Origin: Streptomyces luteogriseus
GTDB taxonomy: Bacteria > Actinomycetota > Actinomycetes > Streptomycetales > Streptomycetaceae
Reading direction: 5' to 3'
NCBI RefSeq assembly: GCF_014205055.1
Contig: NZ_JACHMS010000001.1
Coordinates: forward strand, 4,154,001-4,218,000
DNA length: 64,000 nt
Below the pieces are notes generated by a model. It ran no database searches, was not told the DNA's origin, and saw nothing but the letters and a program-made list of their open reading frames with translations. The position numbers and the translations under genes are program-made. Of this stretch, positions 16,469 through 25,203 are shown one piece after another. Numbering within the stretch: position 1 is the first letter of the stretch; every line of letters begins with the position of its first letter.

Positions 16469-17527
16469 TCAGTCGCCCGGCCGCTGCCGCCGCACCCGCT
16501 CCGCCACCTCGCCGTCCTCGGTCTCCCACCACGGCCGGACCAGTTCGGCCCCGTCCGAGGCGGCGTCCGCGGCGGCGACCGCGGCGGCGACCGGGGCGGC
16601 GACCGCGGCGGCGGGGGCGGCGGCGACCGGGGCGGCGACCGGGGCGGCGGGGGCGAGTTCGCCGTCGAGACGCCGGTCCAGTACGGCCGCCCGGTCGCGC
16701 TCGGCCCGCGCCCACTGCGCGAGGACCGTCAGCAGGAAGGGGATCGCGACCAGTTCGGCGATGCCCAGCATGGCGCCGCCGCCGAGCTGCTGGTCGTGGT
16801 GGACGTCGGACCCGGGCGGCGCGTGGTGCAGGTACCAGGCGCCCGCGATCAGGGTGCCGTGCGTCATGACCACCAGCCCCGGGAGCGCGTCGACGATCCC
16901 GTCCAGGAACACCGGGGCCGCCCGGACCGGGCGGGTGCACCAGACGGGCAGGGCCTGCTCGCGGGTGAGCACCGGCAGCACGAACAGGCAGCCGGCCGCC
17001 GGTAGATGGAGGTACATCAGCTCGTGCAGCCGGCCCACGCGCAGCGCGGTGGCGAAGTACGGCGTGAAGTACACGGTCAGTTCGGTGGCCAGCACCAGGA
17101 CCGTACACACCAGGGGGAACGTCAGCAGTCCGACGAGCCGGCCGGTCAGCACCCGCCGTACCCGGTCCGCGCCGCCCCGCGGCAGTGCCTCCACCGCGAG
17201 CCGCAGCGGGTCGCCCAGGGCGAGGCCCAGCGGCGCGAGCAGGTCGAGCCCGACGTTCTGCACGGCGGCCGGCCAGAACACTTCACGGTCGTAGACGGCC
17301 AGGCCGGCCATCGTGGTCACGACGATCGCGCCGAGCCCGAGCAGCACGAAGGCGGCGACGCGGGTCGGCGGCCAGGACCCGCCCCGCAGGCGAACCCGGA
17401 CCACACCCCAGCCGTAGAGTCCGCCCAGCAGGGCGACGAGCAGCAGGGCGGGGACGTCCGGCTACCACGATCCCAGCAGCCGTCCGGCGGTCGGTTCCGG
17501 CAGGTACACAGCCGACAGTTCACTCAC
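16469..17527 (-). pseudogene. CtaG-like cytochrome c oxidase assembly protein with an in-frame amber codon
   Basis: The intact frame would encode about 352 residues of the caa3-type CtaG family, a multi-pass membrane protein for copper delivery to cytochrome oxidase. The natural start is GTG at 17527 (MSELSAVYLPEPTAGRLLGSW), but codon 22 is TAG (17462-17464). After it the frame continues without a break through a first hydrophobic helix (VPALLLVALLGGLYGWGV) and six more, ending with an Ala/Val-rich tail. A TAC at codon 22 would restore it, so one base is responsible. A restart at GTG 17404 would give 311 residues without the first helix. It is either a true nonsense mutation or a sequence error. 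Family assignment rests on topology and the HxxH-like MYLHLPAAG and YLHH segments. Confidence 0.7.
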
Positions 17528-17598
17528 GAGCGGACGTTAACCGCCGAAGTTCCGGGGAGCGGCGGCAGGGTGGGCGAGCGCGGGACGACATCCCAGAT

Positions 17599-17663
17599 GT
17601 TCATGAACGTGAATGGCCATCACGTACAGATCTATTGACGCGTCCACAGCAAGCTTCTACGTT
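17599..17663 (+). promoter_or_regulatory. Promoter region of the pectate lyase gene
   Basis: A -35 box TTGACG (17635-17640) and a -10 box TACGTT (17658-17663) are separated by exactly 17 bp, a good SigA/HrdB-type promoter. Just upstream lies GTTCATGAAC (17599-17608), a perfect 10-bp palindrome and possible activator site. Confidence 0.55.
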
Positions 17664-17682
17664 CCCCTCTAGACAGCGCAGA

Positions 17683-17690
17683 AAGCGCTT
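17683..17690 (+). promoter_or_regulatory. LacI-type operator core downstream of the -10 box
   Basis: AAGCGCTT is a perfect palindrome inside GCAGAAAGCGCTTACC, about 20 bp after the -10 box. The central GCGC is typical of LacI-family operators controlling Streptomyces polysaccharide-degrading enzymes. The regulator is not encoded next to it. Confidence 0.45.
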
Positions 17691-17743
17691 ACCCCCGGCC
17701 GGGTTCCGCACACGTCACCGTCACCACCCTTTGGAGACGAACG

Positions 17744-19306
17744 ATGCACCTGAGACCAGTGATCGCGTCCGTCGGCCTCCTGGCCGGCAGCCTCGTCGCC
17801 CTGTCCGGCCCCACCGCCCAGGCGGCGACCACCCGCTACGAGGCCGAGGTCTCGCCCGCGGTCTGCACCGGCACCATCGACTCGGACTGGGCCGGGTTCT
17901 CCGGCAGCGGCTTCTGCAACGGCGACAACGGCACCGGCGGATACGCCCAGTTCACCGTGAACGCCTCCGCCGCCGGCACGGCGACCCTGAAGGTCCGCTT
18001 CGCCAACGGCACGACCTCCGCCCGCGCCGCCGGCCTCGTGGTCAACGGCACGACGACCGGCACGGTGTCCTTCGAGGGCACCGGCGCCTGGAGCACCTGG
18101 GCGACCAAGACGCTCACCGTCCCGCTGCGGGCGGGCGGCAACACCGTCCGGCTGAGCCCGACCACCTCCACCGGCCTGCCCAACGTCGACTACGCCGACG
18201 TCGAGACGGGCGGCAGCGAGCCGCAGCCCACCGGGCCGGTGCTGTACGTGTCGCCGAACGGGAGCGACAGCGCGGCCGGCACGGAGTCCAGCCCGACGAC
18301 GCTCACCTCCGCGATCAGCCGCGTCACGGCCGGCGGAACCATCTACCTGCGCGGCGGGACCTACCGCTACTCCCAGACCGTCACCATCCCGGCGGGCCGG
18401 AACGGCACATCCGGCGACCGCACGGAACTGTTCGCCTACCCGGGCGAGACGCCCGTGCTGAACTTCTCCGCCCAGAGCGAGGACCCCGCCAACCGCGGCC
18501 TCGCCGTCAACGCCGACCACTGGCACGTCAAGGGACTCGTCGTCGAACGGGCCGGTGACAACGGCATCTTCCTCAGCGGCAGCGACAACGTCATCGAACG
18601 CACGGTGACGCGCTTCAACCGCGACTCGGGGCTCCAGTTGTCGCGGGCGCTGTCCAGCACGCCCAAGGACCGGTGGCCGTCCCGCAACCTCATCGTCAGC
18701 ACCGAGTCGCACGACAACGCCGACTCCGACGGCGAGGACGCGGACGGCTTCGCACCGAAGCTCACCGTCGGCCCCGGCAACGTCTTCCGCTACACCGTCT
18801 CCCACCACAACATCGACGACGGCTACGACCTCTACACCAAGCCGGACACCGGCCCCATCGGCGCGGTGACCATCGAGGACTCCCTCGCCTTCGGCAACGG
18901 CACCCTCAGCGACGGCTCCCAGGCCGGCAACGGCGACCGCAACGGCTACAAGCTCGGCGGCGAGGACATCGGCGTCGGCCACATCGTCCGGCGCAGCATC
19001 GCCTACGGCAACGGCAAGCACGGCTTCACCTACAACAGCAACACCGGCCCGATGCAGATCTCGGACAACGTCAGCGTCGGCAACGAGCAGCGCAACTTCA
19101 ACTTCGACTCCGGCAGTACGTCGGTGTTCCGCTCCAACACCTCCTGCGACAGCGGCTCGAACGACCGGATCATCGGCACCTCCGACAGCTCCAACCAGTT
19201 CTGGTCCGGCTCGAACGGCTCCCGCTGCTCCTCCTACGCCGGTGCCCTGCGCTGGTCGTTCGCCTCGGACGGGCGGCTCGTCGTCACGTTCGGCGGCGCC
19301 CGGTAG
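17744..19306 (+). CDS. Secreted pectate lyase-like protein, PL9-type beta-helix with CBM35-like domain
   Basis: A 520-residue secreted protein. The signal peptide covers residues 1-27 (ending AQA). Residues about 28-150 form a carbohydrate-binding module of the CBM35/CBM6 kind (RYEAEVSPAV to NVDYADVE). From about 165 (LYVSPNGSDSAAGT, GGTIYLRGGTYRY) to the end runs a right-handed parallel beta-helix with repeated Asn/Ser/Gly turns, as in family 9 polysaccharide lyases. The expected reaction is calcium-dependent beta-elimination of polygalacturonate. A promoter and a LacI-like operator precede it. A 17-bp hairpin terminator follows. No pectin uptake genes lie nearby. Confidence 0.88.
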   Translation: MHLRPVIASVGLLAGSLVALSGPTAQAATTRYEAEVSPAVCTGTIDSDWAGFSGSGFCNGDNGTGGYAQFTVNASAAGTATLKVRFANGTTSARAAGLVVNGTTTGTVSFEGTGAWSTWATKTLTVPLRAGGNTVRLSPTTSTGLPNVDYADVETGGSEPQPTGPVLYVSPNGSDSAAGTESSPTTLTSAISRVTAGGTIYLRGGTYRYSQTVTIPAGRNGTSGDRTELFAYPGETPVLNFSAQSEDPANRGLAVNADHWHVKGLVVERAGDNGIFLSGSDNVIERTVTRFNRDSGLQLSRALSSTPKDRWPSRNLIVSTESHDNADSDGEDADGFAPKLTVGPGNVFRYTVSHHNIDDGYDLYTKPDTGPIGAVTIEDSLAFGNGTLSDGSQAGNGDRNGYKLGGEDIGVGHIVRRSIAYGNGKHGFTYNSNTGPMQISDNVSVGNEQRNFNFDSGSTSVFRSNTSCDSGSNDRIIGTSDSSNQFWSGSNGSRCSSYAGALRWSFASDGRLVVTFGGAR

Positions 19307-19366
19307 CCTGGCCGTATGGCACTGGCATGCAACGCCCTGCCTCACTGCTTCCTCTGACGCCGCGGT

Positions 19367-19403
19367 GAGGACGGCGACGTGAGTCGCTCACGTCGCCGTC
19401 CTC
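19367..19403 (+). terminator. Perfect 17-bp stem-loop after the pectate lyase gene
   Basis: Arms at 19367-19383 and 19387-19403 pair perfectly over 17 bp around a TCG loop. There is no T-run, as usual in Streptomyces. It lies 60 bp after the pectate lyase stop and 125 bp before the rRNA methyltransferase start. Confidence 0.8.
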
Positions 19404-19527
19404 GGCGTACCCGCCCCCCGGCCGCCGGTTCACGGCGAGCCGGCCGGCGGGCGCCGACGCCTCACCGTCCGCCGCCCGCACGCGGTGCCCCGCCTCCCCG
19501 CGGCGCGCCGCGTTCCGAGGAGCACCC

Positions 19528-20397
19528 ATGCCTTCCGACCGACTCCTGTCCGTCCTGACCTGCCCCCTGTGCCCGACCGCCCTACGGCACACCGACGGCG
19601 CCCTGCGGTGCGCCGGCCGGCACACCTTCGACATCGCCCGCCACGGCTACGTCAGCCTGCTGACCGGCCACCGGCGGGCACCGAGCGCCGACTCCCCCGA
19701 CATGGTCCGCAGCCGCGCCGCGTTCCTCGGCGCCGGGCACTACGACCCGCTCGCCCGCACCCTCGCCGCACTCGCCACGGAACTGGCCCCGCCGGACGCC
19801 ACCGTCCTGGACGCCGGGGCGGGCACCGGCCACTACCTGGCGGCCGTCCTGGACGCCCTCCCCGAGGCCCTGGGGCTGGGGCTGGACAGCTCCGTGCCCG
19901 CCCTGCGCGCGGCGGCCCGCGCGCATGCCCGGGCGGAGGCCGCCGGCTGGGACGTGTGGCAGCCCTGGCCCGTGCGCACCGGCTGCGCCGACCTCGTCCT
20001 GAACGTCTTCGCGCCCCGCAACGGGCCCGAGTTCCACCGCGTCCTCGGCCCGGACGGCGCGCTGCTCGTCGTCACCCCCACCGCCCGGCATCTGCGCGAA
20101 CTGCGCGCCGCCACGGGGCTGCTGGCCGTCGACCCCGGAAAGGAGGACCGCCTGCGCCGGACCCTGGCGGCGCACTTCCGGCACGAGCGCGCCGAGCCGC
20201 TGGAGTACGCCATGAGCCTCACGGCCGGGGAGGTCGCCGCCCTGGTGACCATGAGTCCGGCCGCGCGTCACGTCGACGCCGCTCAACTGCGCGGCCGGGT
20301 CGAGCGGTTGGACGCGCCGGTGCGGGTGACCGCCTCGTTCGTCGCATCGGTGTACCGGCCGCGCCGGCCCGTGCCACCTGCTAGGCGCCCTGGGTGA
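19528..20397 (+). CDS. RlmA/TlrB-like 23S rRNA (guanine-N1)-methyltransferase
   Basis: A 289-residue SAM-dependent methyltransferase. A zinc-ribbon occupies the N-terminus (CPLC at about 12-15, then C..RHTFD at about 31), a mark of RlmA proteins. The SAM motif is VLDAGAGTGHYL (about 92-103). The family methylates G745 or G748 in helix 35 of 23S rRNA; the G748 type gives resistance to tylosin-like macrolides. Which base this one modifies cannot be told from sequence alone. The last 17 bp overlap the convergent DUF4328 gene. The gene stands alone, without a macrolide cluster nearby. Confidence 0.88.
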   Translation: MPSDRLLSVLTCPLCPTALRHTDGALRCAGRHTFDIARHGYVSLLTGHRRAPSADSPDMVRSRAAFLGAGHYDPLARTLAALATELAPPDATVLDAGAGTGHYLAAVLDALPEALGLGLDSSVPALRAAARAHARAEAAGWDVWQPWPVRTGCADLVLNVFAPRNGPEFHRVLGPDGALLVVTPTARHLRELRAATGLLAVDPGKEDRLRRTLAAHFRHERAEPLEYAMSLTAGEVAALVTMSPAARHVDAAQLRGRVERLDAPVRVTASFVASVYRPRRPVPPARRPG

Positions 20398-21061
20398 GTT
20401 CGTCCATGCGCCGCTGCTGGGCCGTCGTGAGCGTGTGCACCATGAGGGCGGCGGCCCCCGCCGCGGCCACGATCACCAGGTCGGCGGCGACCAGGGGCAG
20501 GACGCCGCTGTAGGCACGGGCGATGACCTCGTCCGTGTCGTCGGCGTAGATGATCCCCACGCCGCCGGCCAGACCGGCCAGCCACAGGCCCCACCACCAG
20601 TTCACGACGGCGGGCAGCCGCCGCTCGGGGAAGACCGAGCGGTGGACGTCCGCGACGACGCCCCGGGGTATCCACAGGTTCACGACCGGCACGATCCAGC
20701 CCAGCCAGAGCCAGGGATAGCCGTAGCGCGGGGCCGTGCCCGACAAGGCCTTGGCGTTGTCCCGCACGTGGTCCAGCCAGAACAGGAACGCGAGCACGCA
20801 GACGGCCGTGACGGCGCTGCCCACGGAGGCGACCAGGTGGTAGGAGTCCTCCAGCGCGTTCAGCGGACGGTGCACGCCGTCGCCCTGGTCGGGCGGGCCG
20901 GACGCCGGCTCCCCCGCGGCGGAGAGCCGGAGGTGCCAGACCGCCCGGGCCGCCCAGGCGACCGCGGCCAGGGCGAGGGCCGCGATGGCGCAACGGGACG
21001 CTCCCCGGACGGGGCGCAGGACGGGCCCGGGGGCGGCCGGTGCGGCATTCTGTTCGATCAC
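20381..21061 (-). CDS. DUF4328 membrane protein
   Basis: A 226-residue integral membrane protein. Hydrophobic segments are seen at about 22-40, 78-98, 117-134, 150-170 and 183-205. The signature words LWLGWIVPVVNLWIPRGVVADV and WWWGLWLAG are characteristic of DUF4328. The function is unknown. Its 3' end overlaps the rRNA methyltransferase gene by 17 bp. A DUF952 gene lies just upstream in the same direction. Confidence 0.85.
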   Translation of the reverse strand: MIEQNAAPAAPGPVLRPVRGASRCAIAALALAAVAWAARAVWHLRLSAAGEPASGPPDQGDGVHRPLNALEDSYHLVASVGSAVTAVCVLAFLFWLDHVRDNAKALSGTAPRYGYPWLWLGWIVPVVNLWIPRGVVADVHRSVFPERRLPAVVNWWWGLWLAGLAGGVGIIYADDTDEVIARAYSGVLPLVAADLVIVAAAGAAALMVHTLTTAQQRRMDELTQGA

Positions 21062-21065
21062 CCGC

Positions 21066-21428
21066 TCATCCTGCCGTACGCAGCTCCGCGGCCCGGCCCT
21101 CGTCGTCGAACCGCACCTCGAGGACGTGGTCGACGGCGTCCCGGTCGAGGGGGCCGAACACGTGCGGGAAGAGGGTGTCCCCGGAGACCCCGGGCGGCGG
21201 TGCGGGAGCCGCCGCCTCCCACTCCACCCTCGCGGTGAGCCGCGCCTCGTCGAGGGCGAGCACCAGCAGGGGCCCGGGCACGTCCCGGTAGAAGGCGTCG
21301 ACGACGGCCAGCGTGGTCGCCTCGTCCGGGGAGCAGTGCACGAATCCCTCCTCGGCGAGGGAGTCGGGCGCGTAGGCAGGGCCGGTGGCGGTGGTCCAGA
21401 CGGTGCGCGGTACGACGTGATAGATCAT
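21066..21428 (-). CDS. DUF952 family protein
   Basis: A 120-residue cytoplasmic protein of the DUF952 family, a ParB/ADP-ribosyl-transferase-like small fold. The family signature starts at once (MIYHVVPRTVW) and continues with LAEEGFVHCS (about 24-33) and LFPHVFGPL near residue 86. No function has been assigned. Its start overlaps the stop of the beta-lactamase gene by four bases, so it appears to end a PBP, beta-lactamase, DUF952 transcription unit. Confidence 0.85.
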   Translation of the reverse strand: MIYHVVPRTVWTTATGPAYAPDSLAEEGFVHCSPDEATTLAVVDAFYRDVPGPLLVLALDEARLTARVEWEAAAPAPPPGVSGDTLFPHVFGPLDRDAVDHVLEVRFDDEGRAAELRTAG

Positions 21429-22408
21429 GGCCCCGTTATAGACGCCGACGGGCGCCCGCGGAGCCCCGGGAGCTTCAGGGCGGCGACGGTCCGCCGGGTC
21501 GCCTCGGCGATCAGGGCGTCGGAGGGCTCGGCGTCGCGGCCCGGCCGGTCGGTCATGACGGCCAGGACGAGCGGTGAGCTGCGGGGCGGGTGGACGACCG
21601 CGATGTCGTTGGCCCGGCCGTAGTCGCCGGTGCCGGTCTTGTCGGCCACCTTCCAGTCCCCGGGGAGCCCGGCCCGGATGCGGCGGGCGCCGACGGGGGT
21701 GGCGTTGCGCGAGAGCCAGCCCATGAGGAGCCGGCGTTCGCGGAGGGGCAGGGCGGTGCCCAGGAGCAGCGTGCGGAAGTCGGTGGCGATCGCCTGCGGG
21801 GTGGTGGTGTCGGCGGGGTCGTCCGGCGGCACGTCGTGCAGTTCGGGCTCGTAGTGGTCCATCCGGCTCGTGGTGTCGCCGAGCCCGCGCAGGTAGGCGG
21901 TGAGCGCGGCGGGGCCGCCGATGTCGCGCATCAGGAGGTTGCCCGCCGTGCCGTCGCTGAAGCGGACGGCGGCGTCGCAGAGCTCACGGAGGGTCATCCC
22001 GGTCGCGACGTGCTTGCCGGTGACGGGCGCGGTGGAGCGCAGGTCGGCCTCGGTGTAGGTGACACGGCGGTCAAGGCCGCTCGCGGAGCGGTGGTGCAGG
22101 ACCGCCGCCGCGGCCAGCGCCTTGAACGTCGAGCAGAACGCGAAGCGTTCACCGGCCCGGTGCACGACCGTGGCGCCGGTACCGGTGGCGAGGGCGTAGA
22201 CACCGACACGGGCACCGTACTCGCGCTCCAGGTCCGCCAGCCGGGGGCGGTGGACGGTGGCCCTCCCGGGCGGCGGACCGGTGGGCGTGGCACTTCGCCG
22301 TCGCGCGTGGTCGGCGGGGCGGTCGTCCGTGCCGCAGGCGGAGAGCGGGAGCAGGGCAGCGACGGCCAGGAGGGCACGGCGGGAGGGGGTGGTGCGGGAG
22401 GGGTTCAT
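21425..22408 (-). CDS. Class A beta-lactamase, probable lipoprotein
   Basis: With the ATG at 22408 the product has 327 residues; an in-frame ATG at 22462 would add 18 residues encoded by imperfect repeats of CTCCGGTCGGGGGTC and is less likely. A lipobox LLPLSACG (about residue 20) predicts membrane anchoring, preceded by Arg pairs. Class A motifs are SxxK in CSTFK (about 94), FSDGTAGN in place of the canonical SDN loop, a Glu166-like EPELHD and KTG in DKTGTGD (about 256). It should hydrolyse beta-lactams outside the membrane. It lies 85 bp downstream of a penicillin-binding protein gene and overlaps DUF952 by four bases. Confidence 0.9.
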   Translation of the reverse strand: MNPSRTTPSRRALLAVAALLPLSACGTDDRPADHARRRSATPTGPPPGRATVHRPRLADLEREYGARVGVYALATGTGATVVHRAGERFAFCSTFKALAAAAVLHHRSASGLDRRVTYTEADLRSTAPVTGKHVATGMTLRELCDAAVRFSDGTAGNLLMRDIGGPAALTAYLRGLGDTTSRMDHYEPELHDVPPDDPADTTTPQAIATDFRTLLLGTALPLRERRLLMGWLSRNATPVGARRIRAGLPGDWKVADKTGTGDYGRANDIAVVHPPRSSPLVLAVMTDRPGRDAEPSDALIAEATRRTVAALKLPGLRGRPSASITGP

Positions 22409-22493
22409 GCTCCGGTCGGGGGTCGTACTCCGGACGGGGGTCGTACTCCGGTCGGGGGTCATACGGCGGGCTCCTGCACGGAATGGGTTGCTG

Positions 22494-24137
22494 TCACGCG
22501 GAGTCGTCCGGGACCGCGGACAGCAGGCTGCGGACGATCGGGCCGGCGGAACCGCCGCCGGTCACGCCCTCTTCGACGACGCAGGCGACGGCGACGTTGC
22601 CGCGGTGGGCGACGAGCCAGCCGTTGTTGTCCTGGTCGTCGGAGACCTCGGCCGTACCGGTCTTCGCGCCGATCTCGCCGGGCAGGTCCGAGAGGACCTT
22701 CGCGGTGCCGTCGGTGACGGTCGCGCGCAGCATCGCGCGCAGCTGGGTGACGACACCCCGCGGGAGCGGGGTCGTACGGGTCTCGTCCTCGGTGCCGGCG
22801 GTGAGCGACGGCTGGTGGAAGGTGCCGGACACCGCGGTCGCGGTCACCGACGCCATGATCAGCGGGTTGGCCTGCACGCGGCCCTGCCCGATCATCGAGG
22901 CGGCCTTCTCCGTCTCGTCCTTGGGCACCGGCACCGAACCGTCGTACGTGGGCGCCCCGACGTGCCACTCCTGGCCCACCCCGAAGTATGTGCGGGCGAC
23001 GTCCCCCAGCTGCCCGTCGTCGAGCCGGTCGCGCAGGCTGATGAACGCCGTGTTGCAGGACTCGGTGAAGTCCTTGCGGAACGTGGCTCCCGGGTGTTCG
23101 GAGAGCTCCACGTTCTGGAACTTCTTCCCCACCGTGAGGTACTTGGGGCAGTCCACCACGTCGTCCGGGGCTACGGCGTCCTCGATCAGCAGGGCGCTGC
23201 TGGTGACGATCTTCCAGGTGGAGCCGGGGGCGTAGGTGCCGGAGAGCGCGCGGTTGAAGCCGGTGGACGGGGAGTTCGCGACGGCCAGGATCTCGCCGTC
23301 GTCGATGCGCAGGGCGACGAGCGCGGCGTTCTTGCCATCGGCCCGGGAGGCGAGGGCCTTCTCGGCGGCGGACTGCCAGTCGGCGTCGAGGGTGGTGGGG
23401 ACGGGGCCCTTGTCCGCCCGGAGCGTCTTCGCGCCGAAGGACGCCTCCGTGCGCTCCACCTCGCCGGTGGCCCGGTCGACGAGGCGGATCGCGCCGCGTG
23501 CGCCGGAGTCCTTGCCGCTCCCCCCGGCGAGCCGGGTCATCAGGGGCGCGAGGGAGGGGAAGGCACCGCCGGTGAGCCTCGTGCCGTCGCGGTCGGTGAC
23601 CTCGGGGGGCTCGGTCTCCTCCCGTTCCAGGCGGAACTTCTCGGTGTCGCTCAGACGGGGGTGGACGAGGGACAGCTGCCAGTCCACCTTCCATGAGCCG
23701 TCGCCCTGCTCGCGCAGCGGCAGCTTCGACTCGTAGGTCCAGGTGCCCAGGCCGGTGACGGGCATCCGCGCGGTGAACGGCACGGCGACCGTGCCGTCCC
23801 CGGTCTCGGTCGCGGGCTTCGCCGTGAGTTCGGGCTCGTCGATCTCGAGTCCGGCGGTGAAGCTGTCCAGCACCCGCTGTGCCGTGCCGGGGCTGGTCGT
23901 ACGGCCCGCCGCGCTCTCCACGCGGCCGGCGGCCCAGTCGGCGAGGAAGGCGCGGGCCTGTTTCCCGGCCGCGGGGTCGGGCCCGGTGTCCCGCTCGAAG
24001 GGGCCGAGACCGGCCGCGTACGCCCCGCCCGCGACGGCGGCCAGCACCACCGCCCCCGCGATGACGGCCCGCGTGGCTTTCCGGCGCTGCCCGGGGCCGC
24101 CGGTGGTGACTCCGGAGTGGTCGGCATGAGAGTCCAT
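22494..24137 (-). CDS. Penicillin-binding protein with NTF2-like (MecA_N) domain
   Basis: A 547-residue class B-type transpeptidase. A single membrane helix (about 25-44) is followed by an NTF2-like MecA_N domain (about 60-165), a dimerisation segment and the transpeptidase domain. The active-site motifs are STWK (about 305), SCN (TESCNTAF, about 360) and KTGTAE (about 490). It cross-links peptidoglycan on the outer face of the membrane. The architecture matches low-affinity PBPs such as those linked to beta-lactam tolerance, and the next gene is a beta-lactamase, so a resistance or self-protection role is plausible (inference). It is divergent from a LysR gene with an inverted repeat between. 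Confidence 0.9.
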   Translation of the reverse strand: MDSHADHSGVTTGGPGQRRKATRAVIAGAVVLAAVAGGAYAAGLGPFERDTGPDPAAGKQARAFLADWAAGRVESAAGRTTSPGTAQRVLDSFTAGLEIDEPELTAKPATETGDGTVAVPFTARMPVTGLGTWTYESKLPLREQGDGSWKVDWQLSLVHPRLSDTEKFRLEREETEPPEVTDRDGTRLTGGAFPSLAPLMTRLAGGSGKDSGARGAIRLVDRATGEVERTEASFGAKTLRADKGPVPTTLDADWQSAAEKALASRADGKNAALVALRIDDGEILAVANSPSTGFNRALSGTYAPGSTWKIVTSSALLIEDAVAPDDVVDCPKYLTVGKKFQNVELSEHPGATFRKDFTESCNTAFISLRDRLDDGQLGDVARTYFGVGQEWHVGAPTYDGSVPVPKDETEKAASMIGQGRVQANPLIMASVTATAVSGTFHQPSLTAGTEDETRTTPLPRGVVTQLRAMLRATVTDGTAKVLSDLPGEIGAKTGTAEVSDDQDNNGWLVAHRGNVAVACVVEEGVTGGGSAGPIVRSLLSAVPDDSA

Positions 24138-24180
24138 GGGCCGAGAACAGCAGCGGCCCGGGTGATCTGTCCAAGACCGG

Positions 24181-24210
24181 TATCGGTGTCGGATCAATAT
24201 GCAACCGATA
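24181..24210. promoter_or_regulatory. Inverted repeat between the PBP and LysR genes
   Basis: TATCGGT (24181-24187) and ACCGATA (24204-24210) are perfect 7-bp arms separated by 16 bp, within an unusually AT-rich gap. The arrangement suits a LysR-type dimer or tetramer controlling both divergent promoters. Confidence 0.55.
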
Positions 24211-24222
24211 TGATTGCTGCTC

Positions 24223-25203
24223 GTGGACCTGGTGCGGCACCTGGAGTGCTTTGTGGCTGTTGCAGAAGAGTCACACTTCGGCCGTGCCGCGGCCCGCCTC
24301 GGTATGGCCCAGCCGCCGCTCTCGCAGCGCATCCAGCGCCTGGAGAGGCACCTGGGCGTCCGGCTCTTCGAACGCACCAGCCGGCAGGTGACCATCACCG
24401 AGGCCGGGACGCTGCTGCTGGCCGAGGCCCGGGAGGTGCTCGCCCGCTCCGAGGCACTCATGGCCACCGCACGCCGCATCCGCGACGGCGAGACCGGCCT
24501 GCTGCGGGCCGCCCTGCCGCCGGACGTCTCCGGCGAGACCGTCGCCGCCCTGCTCGCGCGCTTCTCCGGCACCGCCGCCGGCCTCGAACTGGAGCTGCAC
24601 GAGCTGCCCACCGCCCAGCAGCTGGAGCGGTTCGCCGCGCACGAGCTGGACGTCGGGCTCATCCACCACCCCTGTGACGTCTCCGGACTCGAGCTGGGCC
24701 CGGTACTGCGGCGCGAACTCGGCGTCCTGCTGCCCTGCGACGCGACGGCGGCCGGGCTCGACGAGGTCCCGCTCGCCTCCCTCACCGGCTACGACCTGAT
24801 CCTCTTCCCCCGTGCCGGCGCCCCCGCCGTCTACGACGACCTGCTGACCACCTGCGCCCGCAACGGCTACACCCCGCCCGGCGTGCGCCACGCCCAGGGC
24901 ACCAGCTTCGTACGCGGCCTGGTGCTGTCGGCACAGGCCGTGGCGCTCAGCCCGCGTGACGCCCATGGCCAGGGGGAGGGGGACCAGCGGCAGAGCCCCG
25001 CCTCCGGCGTGGTCTGGCGGCCCCTCACCGGCGCCCCGCTCGCCCTGCGGCACTCCGTGGCCTGGCCCGGAGGACGGGGGGACGCCGCCGTCGCCGCGTT
25101 CGCCGAGGCCGCCACGCACGCGCTGCGCAGCACCGCCGGGGCGAGCCCCGATCTGCCCGCCCGCCCGCTGCATCTGCGCCCGGCCTCGGAGTACTGGCTG
25201 TGA
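24223..25203 (+). CDS. LysR-family transcriptional regulator
   Basis: A 326-residue regulator. The N-terminal winged helix is textbook (HLECFVAVAEESHFGRAAARLGMAQPPLSQRIQRLE), followed by the linker helix and a two-lobe substrate-binding domain (about 90-300). The start may be GTG 24223 or TTG 24214; neither has a strong ribosome site, and the binding inverted repeat ends only 13 bp before 24223. Its stop overlaps the GTG start of a beta-lactamase-like gene by four bases, and a PBP gene is divergent. AmpR-like sensing of wall damage is an attractive idea but unproven. Confidence 0.88.
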   Translation: MDLVRHLECFVAVAEESHFGRAAARLGMAQPPLSQRIQRLERHLGVRLFERTSRQVTITEAGTLLLAEAREVLARSEALMATARRIRDGETGLLRAALPPDVSGETVAALLARFSGTAAGLELELHELPTAQQLERFAAHELDVGLIHHPCDVSGLELGPVLRRELGVLLPCDATAAGLDEVPLASLTGYDLILFPRAGAPAVYDDLLTTCARNGYTPPGVRHAQGTSFVRGLVLSAQAVALSPRDAHGQGEGDQRQSPASGVVWRPLTGAPLALRHSVAWPGGRGDAAVAAFAEAATHALRSTAGASPDLPARPLHLRPASEYWL

